A program made the position numbers and the translations under genes. 64,000 nucleotides of DNA from Hymenobacter puniceus (GTDB taxonomy: Bacteria; Bacteroidota; Bacteroidia; Cytophagales; Hymenobacteraceae), in contig NZ_JACSCX010000003.1 of assembly GCF_014333525.1 (NCBI RefSeq), positions 744,001-808,000 of the forward strand, in the 5' to 3' direction. The notes under the pieces were generated by a model. The model searched no databases. It saw only the letters and a list, made by a program, of their open reading frames with translations, and was not told where the DNA came from. Below, one piece after another: positions 23,943-32,447 of this stretch. Every line of letters starts with the position of its first letter. The stretch's first letter is position 1.

Positions 23943-24782
23943 TCAGGCCATAACCGTAATCAGGCTGTATAGCGGCTCGGCTAGCGCCTGGTCTCCTTCG
24001 GCCCGCAAATGCTTTGCCGCCAGCTCCCGCGGCAGACTTTTCGTGAAAAGCCGCCAGGCCACCTTTCCATCGAGCATGACGTGCGTAGCCACCGGCCCGG
24101 AGTAGTTGGTCCCCAGCTCCCAGCCGTTTTCGGCCCGCCGCAGATACCAGGTATTGCCGCTGGCTCCCGTAATGACCAGAGCCAGTACGGTGCCCACCGG
24201 GGCCAGAACCGCGCGGTAGTGGTGCGGCAAGGCCCGCAGGCAGGCACTCAGAAACGGCTCGTAAAGCGCCAAGGCAAACAGCGGCGCCTCCTGCCCCACT
24301 GCCTGCCGGATCTGCTGCTGATGGTGCCACTTCTCGGTGTACTCCCGGGCCACGTGAAACCAGTTCAGGGACGTTTCTTCACCCGCCCAGGCCACCGGAA
24401 ACACGGCCGGCTCGAAGGGCAGTAAGGCGCTGATATACGCATTGTACGCGGCTCCGCTCAACTCCAGCAGCCACCTGATGATGGCCGGGCTGAGGCGCTG
24501 TCCCGCCGCCACCCAGTCATTGTTGAGCTGATTGAGGTAGGCTACCACATCGGGGTAGGCCGCACTGCGCGGGGCGCCGGCCCCAAAGTGCCCATCCCGC
24601 AGCATCGAGAGCGTGCGCAGGTTACCGTCGAGCAAATGCAGAGCCACGTCGCGCACCCGCCACTGCGGCGCCAGCGTCGGCTGCTCCCATTCCGCCAGGG
24701 TCAGCGAGCCAAGCAGTTCCTGCAGTCGCGCATCTAGTACCGGAAACAAGTGCGCAGTGGACAGCATGGGTAATGGCTCCAT
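23943..24782 (-). CDS. DinB/MDMPI-like metal-binding domain protein
   Basis: The N-terminal 150 residues (LTLAEWEQPTLAPQWRVRDVALHLLDGNLR, and later WHHQQQIRQAVG) fit the four-helix DinB-like or mycothiol-dependent maleylpyruvate isomerase N-terminal fold, with His residues that may bind a metal. The C-terminal part (about 180-279) is a mixed domain that often follows in this group. Such proteins are thiol-dependent transferases or of unknown role. BshB1, encoded elsewhere in this window, implies bacillithiol, a possible cofactor (inference). The start could also be the second Met at residue 6. Confidence 0.7.
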   Translation of the reverse strand: MEPLPMLSTAHLFPVLDARLQELLGSLTLAEWEQPTLAPQWRVRDVALHLLDGNLRTLSMLRDGHFGAGAPRSAAYPDVVAYLNQLNNDWVAAGQRLSPAIIRWLLELSGAAYNAYISALLPFEPAVFPVAWAGEETSLNWFHVAREYTEKWHHQQQIRQAVGQEAPLFALALYEPFLSACLRALPHHYRAVLAPVGTVLALVITGASGNTWYLRRAENGWELGTNYSGPVATHVMLDGKVAWRLFTKSLPRELAAKHLRAEGDQALAEPLYSLITVMA

Positions 24783-24859
24783 GTCTTCGAATTGTAAGCG
24801 GGCAACTTCAGGCGGAATGCGGGCGACTGTAAGCGGCTGCCTGGGCTACCAACAACGCC

Positions 24860-25522
24860 CTAACTCAGCTGAAACTGCACGTACTTGATGGGCACGCCCT
24901 GGGCGCGGTACTTGCTTTCAAAGTTCGTGACGATGTCCTCGGCGTGCGGCAGCAGCTCCGGCGTAGCGTACAGGTCTTTGGTCTGGGCCAGAATGGTGAC
25001 ACCGGGCCGCTCGGTCAGCACTTCCAGGGTGTAGTCGAACAGGTCCTCGTTGTCGGTTTTGAGGTGGACGAGGCCGCCGGGCTGCAGAATCTGCCGGTAC
25101 AGGTCCAGGAAGCGCGGCGAGGTCAGGCGGCGCTTGATGTCCCGGTCACGCGGGCGCGGGTCGGGAAACGTAATCCAGATTTCAGCCAGTTCGGCGGGCG
25201 CAAAATGTTGCAGCAAATCGTGGGCCCGGGTGCGCACGAAGCCTACGTTGCGCAAGCCCTGCTCCTCGGCCCGCTTGCTGCCGCGCCAGATTCTTTCGCC
25301 CTTGATGTCGAGGCCCAGAAAGCTGCGCTCCGGATAGCGGGCCGCCAAGCCCACCGTGTATTCGCCTTTGCCGCAACCCACTTCCAGCGTAATGGGGTGC
25401 TCGGTGCCGAAGAATTCCACGTGCCAGCGGCCGCGCAGCTGCTCGTAGTTGGCTTTGCCGGGTTCTACAATGTCGGGCCGTTCGGCGTTTTCGGCGAAGC
25501 GTTGGAGTTTGATACGGGGCAC
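24860..25522 (-). CDS. trmB: tRNA (guanine-N7-)-methyltransferase
   Basis: TrmB makes m7G46 in tRNA with S-adenosylmethionine. It shows the SAM-binding ITLEVGCGKGEYTVGLA (about 45-60), FLGLDIKGERIW, the motif IWITFPDPRPRDRDIKRRLTSP and a C-terminal TNFESKYRAQGVPIKYVQF, all typical. The 220 residues are usual. It follows folC across a spacer filled with an AGTTGTC-type palindrome. Confidence 0.96.
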   Translation of the reverse strand: MPRIKLQRFAENAERPDIVEPGKANYEQLRGRWHVEFFGTEHPITLEVGCGKGEYTVGLAARYPERSFLGLDIKGERIWRGSKRAEEQGLRNVGFVRTRAHDLLQHFAPAELAEIWITFPDPRPRDRDIKRRLTSPRFLDLYRQILQPGGLVHLKTDNEDLFDYTLEVLTERPGVTILAQTKDLYATPELLPHAEDIVTNFESKYRAQGVPIKYVQFQLS

Positions 25523-25542
25523 TGGGCGTTGGGTATTTAGAT

Positions 25543-25628
25543 GTTAGTTGCTGGTTGTCAGTTGTTAGTTACTGGTTAATCAATTTTCAAGTAAACACCT
25601 GACAACTAACAACCCGCAACTAACAACT
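25543..25628. repeat. Inverted repeat, AGTTGTC family, folC-trmB spacer
   Basis: GGTTGTCAGTTGTTAGTTAC on the left and ACCTGACAACTAACAAC plus CAACTAACAACTC on the right are approximate complements around a short AT-rich loop. Confidence 0.85.
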
Positions 25629-26929
25629 CAGAAGTCCACTTCGGCTACCACAAAGGTACTGCCCCCGATGAACACCACATCATTGGGGCCGGCGGCGGCG
25701 CGGGCGGCGCGCACGGCAGCCGGAACCGGCCCCCATACGACGCCCTGCAAGCCGGCCGCCGCGGCCCGTTCGGCCAGCTCGGCGGCCGGCATAGCCCGCG
25801 GGATGGTGGCTTGGCAGAAATAGTAGGTCGCCTCTTGGGGCAGCAGGCTCAGCATTTTGGTCACGTCTTTGTCGTTGACCACACCCAGCACGAAATGCAG
25901 CCGCTGCATGGGCAGCCGCGCCAGCTGCCCCACGATAAACCGGATGCCGGCCTCGTTGTGGCCCGTGTCGCAAATTACCAGCGGCTGGCGGCCCAGGATA
26001 GTCCAGCGGCCCAGGAAACCGGTGAGGCGGCGCACGTCGCGCAGTCCTTCGCGCACGGCAGCTTCCGGAATCGTGACCCCCTGCCGGCGCAGCTCATCCA
26101 CCGCGGCCAGCACGCCGGGCAGGTTCAGACGCTGGTAGTCACCCACCAAACCCAGCTCCAGGTCGGCGAGCAGCAGCTGGCCGTTGGGTTGGGTGATGGT
26201 GAGCTGTTGGGTTTCCTCATCGGGTGCCGGCGGGGCGGCCAGCTCGGCCAGGTAGTGCTGGTCGGCGAAGAGCAGCGGGGCCTGCACCTCGGCAGCTTTC
26301 TGCTCGAACACGGCCTGCACTTCGGGCTGGGTCTGGCTGACGATGGCCGGCACACCCGGCTTGATGATGCCGGCTTTTTCACTGGCAATCTGCGGCAGCG
26401 TGTTGCCGAGCAGATTCTGGTGGTCGTAGCTGATGTTGGTGATGAGCGAGACGAGCGGCGTGATGATGTTGGTGGAATCCAGGCGGCCGCCCAACCCCAC
26501 TTCCACCACGGCCACGTCTACCTGCTCTTCGGCGAAGTAGGCAAAGGCCAACGCCACGCACATCTCGAAAAACGACGGCTGCAGCTCGGCAAACAGCGGC
26601 TGCCAGCGCGCCACCCATGCCACTAGGTAGTCGGGCGCTAAATCCTGCCCGTTGATTTTGATACGCTCCGTGAATTCCTTGAGGTGCGGTGAAGTGTAGA
26701 GCCCCACCTTGTAGCCGGCCGCCTGCAGCACCGCCGCCAGCAGGTTGGAGCTGCTGCCCTTGCCGTTGGTGCCCGCCACGTGTACGCAGCGCAACTGCCG
26801 CTCAGGGTTGCCCATGGCCGCGGCCAGCGCCTCGGTCCGTTCTAGCCCCGGCTTGTAGCCAGCTTCCCCCACCCGCTGAAACATGGGCAGCTGGCTATAC
26901 AGATAATCGAGGGTTTGCTGGTAGGTCAT
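25628..26929 (-). CDS. folC: Folylpolyglutamate synthase / dihydrofolate synthase
   Basis: FolC adds glutamate to dihydropteroate and extends the polyglutamate tail of folates. Motifs are the P-loop HVAGTNGKGSSSNLL (about 49-63), TSPHLKEFTERIKING, the EVGLGGRLDSTNII segment and YDHQNLLG. The C-terminal Mur-ligase domain has GRWTILGRQPLVICDTGHNEAG. The 433 residues are normal. It stands between the tonB-like gene and trmB on the same strand. Confidence 0.95.
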   Translation of the reverse strand: MTYQQTLDYLYSQLPMFQRVGEAGYKPGLERTEALAAAMGNPERQLRCVHVAGTNGKGSSSNLLAAVLQAAGYKVGLYTSPHLKEFTERIKINGQDLAPDYLVAWVARWQPLFAELQPSFFEMCVALAFAYFAEEQVDVAVVEVGLGGRLDSTNIITPLVSLITNISYDHQNLLGNTLPQIASEKAGIIKPGVPAIVSQTQPEVQAVFEQKAAEVQAPLLFADQHYLAELAAPPAPDEETQQLTITQPNGQLLLADLELGLVGDYQRLNLPGVLAAVDELRRQGVTIPEAAVREGLRDVRRLTGFLGRWTILGRQPLVICDTGHNEAGIRFIVGQLARLPMQRLHFVLGVVNDKDVTKMLSLLPQEATYYFCQATIPRAMPAAELAERAAAAGLQGVVWGPVPAAVRAARAAAGPNDVVFIGGSTFVVAEVDF

Positions 26930-26939
26930 TGCGGCGGGA

Positions 26940-26973
26940 GCAGTAGCGCGAACTACAAAGTTCGCGCTACTGC
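26940..26973. repeat. Perfect 14-bp hairpin upstream of folC
   Basis: GCAGTAGCGCGAAC and GTTCGCGCTACTGC flank TACAAA. The related word AGCGCGAAGC builds the palindrome at 39906-40009. Confidence 0.8.
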
Positions 26974-26983
26974 CCGCAAAACA

Positions 26984-27016
26984 AAGCCGCCAGCCGGATT
27001 TCTCCAGCCGGCGGCC
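26984..27016 (-). terminator. Probable terminator after the tonB-like gene
   Basis: On the minus strand GCCGCC and GGCGGC pair around a GC-rich loop and are followed by TTTGTTTTG. Confidence 0.55.
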
Positions 27017-27042
27017 CGGTGATGTTCTCTGTGCCTTGAAAC

Positions 27043-27927
27043 TTAGCGCACCGTAAAGCGGAACGTGTAGAAGCCGGTGCCGCCGCCGTTGGCGGAGTTG
27101 GTGCGGCGGAATTCGGCGTTTTCCAGCGCGTCGCGGCAGGCCCGCTCCTGCGCCGCCGACACGTTGCCCGATACTTTGGTCACGGCCTCCACTTCACCGT
27201 CGGCATTTACTTTGATTTTGAAGCGTACGAAGCCGGAGTTGTTGTCGATAGCCGGCGCCGTAGGCCGGTTGACGAAAGCCCAGCCGCTCATTTCCAAGCC
27301 GCCCGAGCCGGGGCTACTGCCGCTGCCGCCGCTGCCGGGCTGGCCGTAGAGGGCCTTGGCATCCAGTGAGCCATTCGGGTCGCCCTGGTCGCCGACGGAG
27401 CCGGGCCGGTCGCCGTTATTGTTGCCGGTGGGGGCGTTGCTAGAGCCGTTCACGCCGTTGCCACCGCCATTGGCGCTGCCTTTAGGCGTGTAGAGCGTGC
27501 GCGGGCGCTCGGCGGGCTTGGGTGCTTCCTTCACTTCCTCTTTTGGGGCCGGCGACGGTTTCTCCACGGTTGGCGCGGCCACCGGGCTTTCCTCAGCCTC
27601 ACTCGTCACGGTGCGGGCCTCGGCGGCCTGCTGCGGCACGGGTGGCGCCGTCTGGGGCTGCGGGGGCGTCGGCTGCGGGTCGGGGTTGGAGGCGGGCGGG
27701 CGGCTGTCTTCGCGGTTGCGCGAGTCGTTGGCGGTGGCTAGGCTTTGGATGTCACCGGAGCCGGCTTCGTCTACGCCGTAGTTTAGCTCTACTCCGTCGC
27801 CGCCCAGCGCGTCGAGGGGCGGGTCAGGGCCTTTGAAGACCGTGAAGAAGAACACGGCAGCCAGGGCCGCGTGCAGCAGCACGGTGCCAACCAGGGCTTC
27901 CTTCCGATGTTCTTCGCGGTATTCCAT
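27043..27927 (-). CDS. TonB-family energy transducer
   Basis: The 294-residue protein has one N-terminal membrane helix (ALVGTVLLHAALAAVFFFTVF, residues about 11-31), a long Pro-, Gly- and Asn-rich periplasmic linker (about 60-215) and a C-terminal domain (about 216-294, SGFVRFKIKVNADGEVEAV and FYTFRFTVR) resembling TonB/TolA C-termini. It would span the periplasm and pass proton-motive energy from ExbB/ExbD to an outer-membrane partner. It directly follows exbD- and exbB-like genes, so the three form one complex. It may serve the beta-barrel protein of the same cluster rather than nutrient receptors in general (inference). Confidence 0.88.
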   Translation of the reverse strand: MEYREEHRKEALVGTVLLHAALAAVFFFTVFKGPDPPLDALGGDGVELNYGVDEAGSGDIQSLATANDSRNREDSRPPASNPDPQPTPPQPQTAPPVPQQAAEARTVTSEAEESPVAAPTVEKPSPAPKEEVKEAPKPAERPRTLYTPKGSANGGGNGVNGSSNAPTGNNNGDRPGSVGDQGDPNGSLDAKALYGQPGSGGSGSSPGSGGLEMSGWAFVNRPTAPAIDNNSGFVRFKIKVNADGEVEAVTKVSGNVSAAQERACRDALENAEFRRTNSANGGGTGFYTFRFTVR

Positions 27928-27929
27928 TG

Positions 27930-28070
27930 TGGTGATGAGGTGATGAGGTGATGAAGAAATCAGGTGATTAGGTAAGGGATGTAAAGTGCCAAAGGTTCAG
28001 AACAACAAGCCGGATGATTTTCCTCGCCTGTTTCCTCTTCACGTCTTCACTTCATTACCTCATCACCCAA
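27930..28070. repeat. GGTGATGA-type tandem and inverted repeat, exbD-tonB spacer
   Basis: Three GGTGATGA words follow one another at the left, and the approximate complement (CTTCACTTCATTACCTCATC) lies at the right end of the spacer. Confidence 0.8.
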
Positions 28071-28071
28071 C

Positions 28072-28482
28072 CTATTTCCCGGCGGCCTGCTGGGCCTGGG
28101 TGGCCATCACCATTTTAATCTTGAGGCGGTTGCCGATTTCCAGGATGTCGACGAGCTTCTGCACGTTCAGGGAGGCATCTACGCGCAGCACAGCGGTGGG
28201 GCTGTCGAGGCCCTGCACGCGGCGCTGCAGCTCACCTTCAAGCTGGGCGGCGCTAGTTGGCTGCCGGTCGATGAAGTAGCCGCCGGCAGCGTCCACAGAA
28301 ATCGTAATGGGCTGCTTCATCATCTGCTTGCTGCTTTTGGCATTGGGCAGCATCAGCTTGATGATATTGGGGTTCACCATCGTCGACACAATCAGGAAGA
28401 ACAGCATCAAAAAGAACATGATGTCGTTCATCGAGCTGGTTTCGACGTGCGAGGAAAGCTTACGGCGCCGGCTTAAATTCAT
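28072..28482 (-). CDS. ExbD/TolR-family proton channel subunit
   Basis: The 136-residue protein has one membrane span near the N-terminus (MNDIMFFLMLFFLIVSTM, residues about 18-35) with the conserved Asp that carries protons, and a periplasmic domain. It pairs with the ExbB-like protein encoded just upstream. The cytoplasmic start MNLSRRRKLSSHVETSS is usual for Bacteroidota ExbD. The spacer to the exbB-like gene holds an AGTTGTC palindrome. Confidence 0.93.
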   Translation of the reverse strand: MNLSRRRKLSSHVETSSMNDIMFFLMLFFLIVSTMVNPNIIKLMLPNAKSSKQMMKQPITISVDAAGGYFIDRQPTSAAQLEGELQRRVQGLDSPTAVLRVDASLNVQKLVDILEIGNRLKIKMVMATQAQQAAGK

Positions 28483-28483
28483 T

Positions 28484-28573
28484 GGAGTTGTCAGTTGTTG
28501 GTCGTAAGTTGTTAGTTACCCGTTGCGGCTAGTAAAAAAGCCTGACAACTGATACCGAGTAACTGACAACTAC
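28484..28573. repeat. Inverted repeat, AGTTGTC family, exbB-exbD spacer
   Basis: GTTGTCAGTTGTTGGTCG and AGTTGTTAGTTACC on the left face CCTGACAACTGATACC and GTAACTGACAACTAC on the right. Confidence 0.85.
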
Positions 28574-29305
28574 TTAGTTGTCCTGCAAGATATCCATGAA
28601 CTCGATAGCCGAATTTTCCATGCGGAACACCAGGCGCTCGACCATGATGCTGAGCCAGTGGTAGCCGATGTGGGCAATGATACCCACAATCAGGCCGGTA
28701 GCCGACGTCACCATCTTGGTGTACAGACCGCCCGAAATCTGAGCAATGCCGAAGTCGCCGGTGGCACTGATGGCGTAGAAGATCTTGATAACCCCGATGA
28801 TGGTACCCACGAAACCCAGCATCGGCGCAATGCCGGCAATAATGCCCAGGATGCTGATGTTCTTTTCGAGGCGGGCAATTTCCACTTTGCCGACATTCTC
28901 CACGCTGGTTTCGATGTCTTTCAGCGGCAAACCGATGCGGCGGATGCCTTTCTCGATCATGCGGGCCAGTGGCGTGGCCGTCTGTGCACACAACATTTTG
29001 GCGCCCTGCAAGTCGCCTTTCACCATCAGGTTGCGGATGCCGGGCATGAACGACTCCGGCACAGCCGCGGCTTTGCGGATAGTGATGTAGCGCTCAATAA
29101 TGATGTAGAGCGACACAAACGACAGCAGAAACAGCGGAATCATGATGCCCCCGCCCTTCACAATCAAATCTACCAGCGAAAGGTCGGCGGCGGCGGCGTT
29201 GGCAGCCGCGTTGGCGGCCGTGGCGGTGGAGTCGGCGGTGGCCGCGCCGGCGGCGGGCGCGCTGCCGATTTGCATCTGAAGCAGCAGGGAAAGCAATACG
29301 GTCAT
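28574..29305 (-). CDS. MotA/TolQ/ExbB proton channel protein
   Basis: The 243-residue inner-membrane protein has a hydrophobic start, an Ala-rich stretch, a span at GIMIPLFLLSFVSLYIIIE, and the two conserved C-terminal helices LGIIAGIAPMLGFVGTIIGVI and ATGLIVGIIAHIGYHWL. The GFVGTIIG motif is the family hallmark. With ExbD it forms the proton-driven motor that powers the TonB-like protein. The ATG at 29305 directly follows the stop of the HU/SPOR gene at 29307. The longer start at 29398 lies inside that gene and is rejected. Confidence 0.93.
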   Translation of the reverse strand: MTVLLSLLLQMQIGSAPAAGAATADSTATAANAAANAAAADLSLVDLIVKGGGIMIPLFLLSFVSLYIIIERYITIRKAAAVPESFMPGIRNLMVKGDLQGAKMLCAQTATPLARMIEKGIRRIGLPLKDIETSVENVGKVEIARLEKNISILGIIAGIAPMLGFVGTIIGVIKIFYAISATGDFGIAQISGGLYTKMVTSATGLIVGIIAHIGYHWLSIMVERLVFRMENSAIEFMDILQDN

Positions 29306-29306
29306 G

Positions 29307-30557
29307 CTAGTAATTGAGTACCCAGAGAGAGGAACCCATCCGCTTGCGCAGGATGGTGGCCTGCCGGTCGGCCGAGGTGCGGTCGGCGAAGTCGGCAACG
29401 GAGAGCTTGAATTGCCGGCTACCGGCCTGCGGCAGAATCACGCGGGCCGGGTGACCCAACCGAATCAGGGCCTGACGGCCTTTTTCCGCATTTTTGAGGC
29501 TGGTATACGAACCGGCCACCACGTAGTAACGGTTGGTGCGGCTGTTAATTGTCGCGCTGCTGGCTACCGGGGTTGCATTGGTGGCGCGGGCTTTTTCCCA
29601 ACCCGGCGCTTTCACCGCTGCTTTGGCCGATTTAGCGGCCGGAGCCTGCACGTCTTTGCTGGCGGGTTTTACGGCAGCTACCGAGGCAGCCACGGCCGGA
29701 GTCACTTTTGCGGCGGGCGCAGCGGCCGGAGCTTTCCGGACCACAACGGCTGGCGTTACAGCTACCGGCTTGCTGGCTACGGCGGGCTTATTTACCACCG
29801 TTGGCGTTGCTACAGCTACTTCTGGCGCTGGGGTTTCAGAGGCGGGCGTGGCGGCGTAGTTATCGGGGGGCGTAAGGGCGGCCTGCTGACGGCTGATGGC
29901 CGGCGCAGTTACCACTGGCTGGATTTGCGGCGTGGTGGCACTCACTTCCTGAAAAGCTGGCAGGCGCAAGCTCTGCGGCAAGTAGCCTTGCTGATCGGCA
30001 AACATATAGCTGGCCGAGAACATCAGCCCTACCACCACGGCGGTAAGGGCATTGTAAACCAGCCGCGAGGCGCGGCGGCGCACGATGGCCAGCTGCGGCA
30101 CGGCCGGCTGCCGCTCGCGCGAGTTCAGCGCATCGGTGGCGCGCACCGGGCGCGACACCAACTCCGGCAGCCCGAAGCTGGCCGACAGCAAATTGTCGGT
30201 GCCGGTGTACTCAAACTCCAGGCCGCGGCCGGCAGAGCGGCGGAACGTGCCGATGCCGCTCAGCTCAGTGCGCTGGTTGGCGTCCAGCTCTTCCTGCATG
30301 CGCACTACCGCTTCGCGCACCAGCTGGCGGGCCTGCGCCGTGGTCAGGTTGAGGCGCGCACTCAGCGCATCTACCAGCAACCCGTCGTTGCGGGTCAGCG
30401 ACTGGTTGAAGGCTACGCGCTTGGCCGGCGGGGCCAGCGTGTGCCGCACCGGATGAATGCGGGCAGGCGCGTAGTCGGCAATCAGGCCGCCAAAATCGGG
30501 GATGATGACGCAGTCATGGTCCCGGAGCAGGGTGCGGATATGGTCGGAGAGCGGCAT
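29307..30557 (-). CDS. HU-domain and SPOR-domain membrane protein
   Basis: The 416-residue protein starts with a region (DHDCVIIPDFGGLIADYAPARI, residues about 13-34, then LSGIGTFRRSAGRGLEFEY) matching the CCDC81-like HU domains found in Bacteroidota. A membrane helix follows (VYNALTAVVVGLMFSASYMF, about 165-185), then a long Ala/Pro/Lys linker and a C-terminal SPOR domain (RYYVVAGSYTSLKNAEKGRQ). SPOR domains bind denuded peptidoglycan glycan strands. The protein could link cytoplasm, inner membrane and cell wall. The gene abuts the exbB-like gene, which supports a shared envelope role (inference). Confidence 0.85.
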   Translation of the reverse strand: MPLSDHIRTLLRDHDCVIIPDFGGLIADYAPARIHPVRHTLAPPAKRVAFNQSLTRNDGLLVDALSARLNLTTAQARQLVREAVVRMQEELDANQRTELSGIGTFRRSAGRGLEFEYTGTDNLLSASFGLPELVSRPVRATDALNSRERQPAVPQLAIVRRRASRLVYNALTAVVVGLMFSASYMFADQQGYLPQSLRLPAFQEVSATTPQIQPVVTAPAISRQQAALTPPDNYAATPASETPAPEVAVATPTVVNKPAVASKPVAVTPAVVVRKAPAAAPAAKVTPAVAASVAAVKPASKDVQAPAAKSAKAAVKAPGWEKARATNATPVASSATINSRTNRYYVVAGSYTSLKNAEKGRQALIRLGHPARVILPQAGSRQFKLSVADFADRTSADRQATILRKRMGSSLWVLNY

Positions 30558-30564
30558 ATATGTT

Positions 30565-30645
30565 TAGTGCGTAGTGCCTGGTGCTTGGTATTTAGTAACT
30601 GGTCGTAGCACGACCTATGCACTAAGCACCAGGCACCAAGCACTA
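30565..30645. repeat. Inverted repeat, GTGCTTGGTA family
   Basis: TAGTGCCTGGTGCTTGGT and its approximate complement AGCACCAGGCACCAAGCAC fill the spacer between the beta-barrel and HU/SPOR genes. A single word of the same family is seen near 5929. Confidence 0.85.
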
Positions 30646-30648
30646 ATT

Positions 30649-32346
30649 TTAGAAGTCGTAGGTGACACCGGCCAATACGTTGATTCCCTTCACCGGGTAG
30701 TTGAGGAACCGCTCATATTGACGGTTAAGCAGGTTATTGCCTTGAGCAAAGATGCTTAGATTTTCCATAATGCGGTAATCGGCGCGCAGATTCAGGTCGA
30801 TTACGGAGTCGGTGGGGCGCACGAATTCGCGGGGCTGCAGGGCATTGGCGCCGTAGCGGTAGCCCGAGCCGAAGCTGGAGCTGTAGGTGTAGAGCTCAGC
30901 GCCCAGCAACAGCTTTTCATACACGTTGTGCGAGGCAAACAGCACCGACTGGAAGGCCGGCCGGTGGAAGGCCTCGGCCAGCGTCTTCACGTTGTAGCCG
31001 TTGTAGTCGGCTTTGAGGCCAATGCGGGTTTTCTCGGCCGCGTTGTAGATGATTTCGCCGTGGACATTAAGCAGCTGGGTGGCTTTCTTGTCGTAGACCA
31101 GGTCGAACTTGGTGGAGTCGCGGCGGGAGTTGTTGTAGAAGTACAGGTTCCGGTCGTTGCTGAGCGTCACCTTGGCATTCACCTCCAGCGCACGGGCCGG
31201 CGCGGCCTGGAAGCCGAAGTACAGCGTGGGGCCGCGGTGCGTGTCGGCCACGCGCTGGTTTGGGGCCAGCCAGGGGTTTTCGGTGGTCAGGTCGTACATG
31301 CTCACGCGCTGCAAACCGCCACCCAGGCCCGCGAATACCACCAATTTGTCTTCCGTGACGGTATAGCCCACCCGCACGGCCGGGTACACCTTGAACTGCG
31401 ACACGTCGCGGATGGTGTCGCCGGTGTAGCCCAAGGTGGCGCCTACGGTCAGGGCCAGACGGTTGAGGGTGAGGTTGTAGGCCGGCGTCACCTGCAGGAA
31501 GGGCCGGCGGTAGCTCAGCGAATCCTTGAAGGAAATGAACGACAGGTCGCCATTGACGGTCACGCGGCTGCTTTCGCTCAGGGCGTAGCTGGAGCGCAAC
31601 TCGGCGTAGATGTTGTTTTCCTTGGCCTCAAACCGGTCGTTCCAGTGCCGGAAACCCAGAGCTACGTCATACTGGAAGGCGGCGTCGGTGGCGCGGTTGC
31701 GGGCGTACACCTTAGCATCGGCCCGGAAGAAGGTTTGCTTAAGGCTGTCGGCTACGGGCAGGTCGGCCCGGTCGCGGTTGTAGCCATAGAAGTTGTACCG
31801 CTCCCGCCCCACGTCCACCTTGGCGCCCAGCGCCGTGCTGCCGCTGTAAGTTTCGCCGTGCACGCCCAGGCTGGTGCGGCTCTGGCCGGAGTTCTGCTTG
31901 TCAACCGGGCCGCGGCTCGACGACAGGTGGTTCAGATCGAGCCCGTAGGAAGCGGCGTTGCTGCGCGTGTTGTGCAGGTGCGCCCGCCCCAAGAAGGTGC
32001 CGTAGTTGCCGATGCCCGCCTTGAGGTAGTTGCCGGTCTGCGGCGTCAGCTCCTCCTGCCGGATGGTGAGCACGCGCACCGAGGGGTTGAGCAGGTCCGA
32101 CGGCAGCTTGTAGTCGGGGTAGGTGTACGGCACCTGGGCCGCGGTTTTGGCGGGCGGCGCGATGTTGATTTTCTCGAAGTTGCGGGTGGCTTCGGGCAGC
32201 TGGTTGACCCGCTCTTTTACGATTTCAATTTCGGCCTCCTCGATCTTGCCGCGGGGGTTCGGGCGCGTAGTCTGCGCCTGCGCCACGGCGGGCACGGCAG
32301 CCAGCAGGCCAGCCAGGGCCAGCATTTTCGACGGATGAAGCGTCAT
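30649..32346 (-). CDS. Outer-membrane beta-barrel protein (TonB receptor-like, no plug seen)
   Basis: The ATG at 32346 gives 565 residues with a signal peptide (MLALAGLLAAVPAVAQAQ). A short region follows, and then alternating beta strands up to the C-terminus GINVLAGVTYDF, ending in Phe as barrel proteins do. A YERFLNYPVKG strand near the end is typical of TonB-receptor barrels. No carboxypeptidase-like domain or plug motif is visible. The neighbours are a 1,070-residue TPR protein upstream and the HU/SPOR-ExbB-ExbD-TonB genes downstream, so it is a likely outer-membrane partner of that machine (inference). Confidence 0.85.
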   Translation of the reverse strand: MTLHPSKMLALAGLLAAVPAVAQAQTTRPNPRGKIEEAEIEIVKERVNQLPEATRNFEKINIAPPAKTAAQVPYTYPDYKLPSDLLNPSVRVLTIRQEELTPQTGNYLKAGIGNYGTFLGRAHLHNTRSNAASYGLDLNHLSSSRGPVDKQNSGQSRTSLGVHGETYSGSTALGAKVDVGRERYNFYGYNRDRADLPVADSLKQTFFRADAKVYARNRATDAAFQYDVALGFRHWNDRFEAKENNIYAELRSSYALSESSRVTVNGDLSFISFKDSLSYRRPFLQVTPAYNLTLNRLALTVGATLGYTGDTIRDVSQFKVYPAVRVGYTVTEDKLVVFAGLGGGLQRVSMYDLTTENPWLAPNQRVADTHRGPTLYFGFQAAPARALEVNAKVTLSNDRNLYFYNNSRRDSTKFDLVYDKKATQLLNVHGEIIYNAAEKTRIGLKADYNGYNVKTLAEAFHRPAFQSVLFASHNVYEKLLLGAELYTYSSSFGSGYRYGANALQPREFVRPTDSVIDLNLRADYRIMENLSIFAQGNNLLNRQYERFLNYPVKGINVLAGVTYDF

Positions 32347-32447
32347 ATGGTTCGGGAGTGGATTCAGTGCAGGCATCAGTTGAGATACACTGCAGCAACC
32401 AATTAATAATCAGACAAATATTCCAGACAACACAAGCAACTCTATTC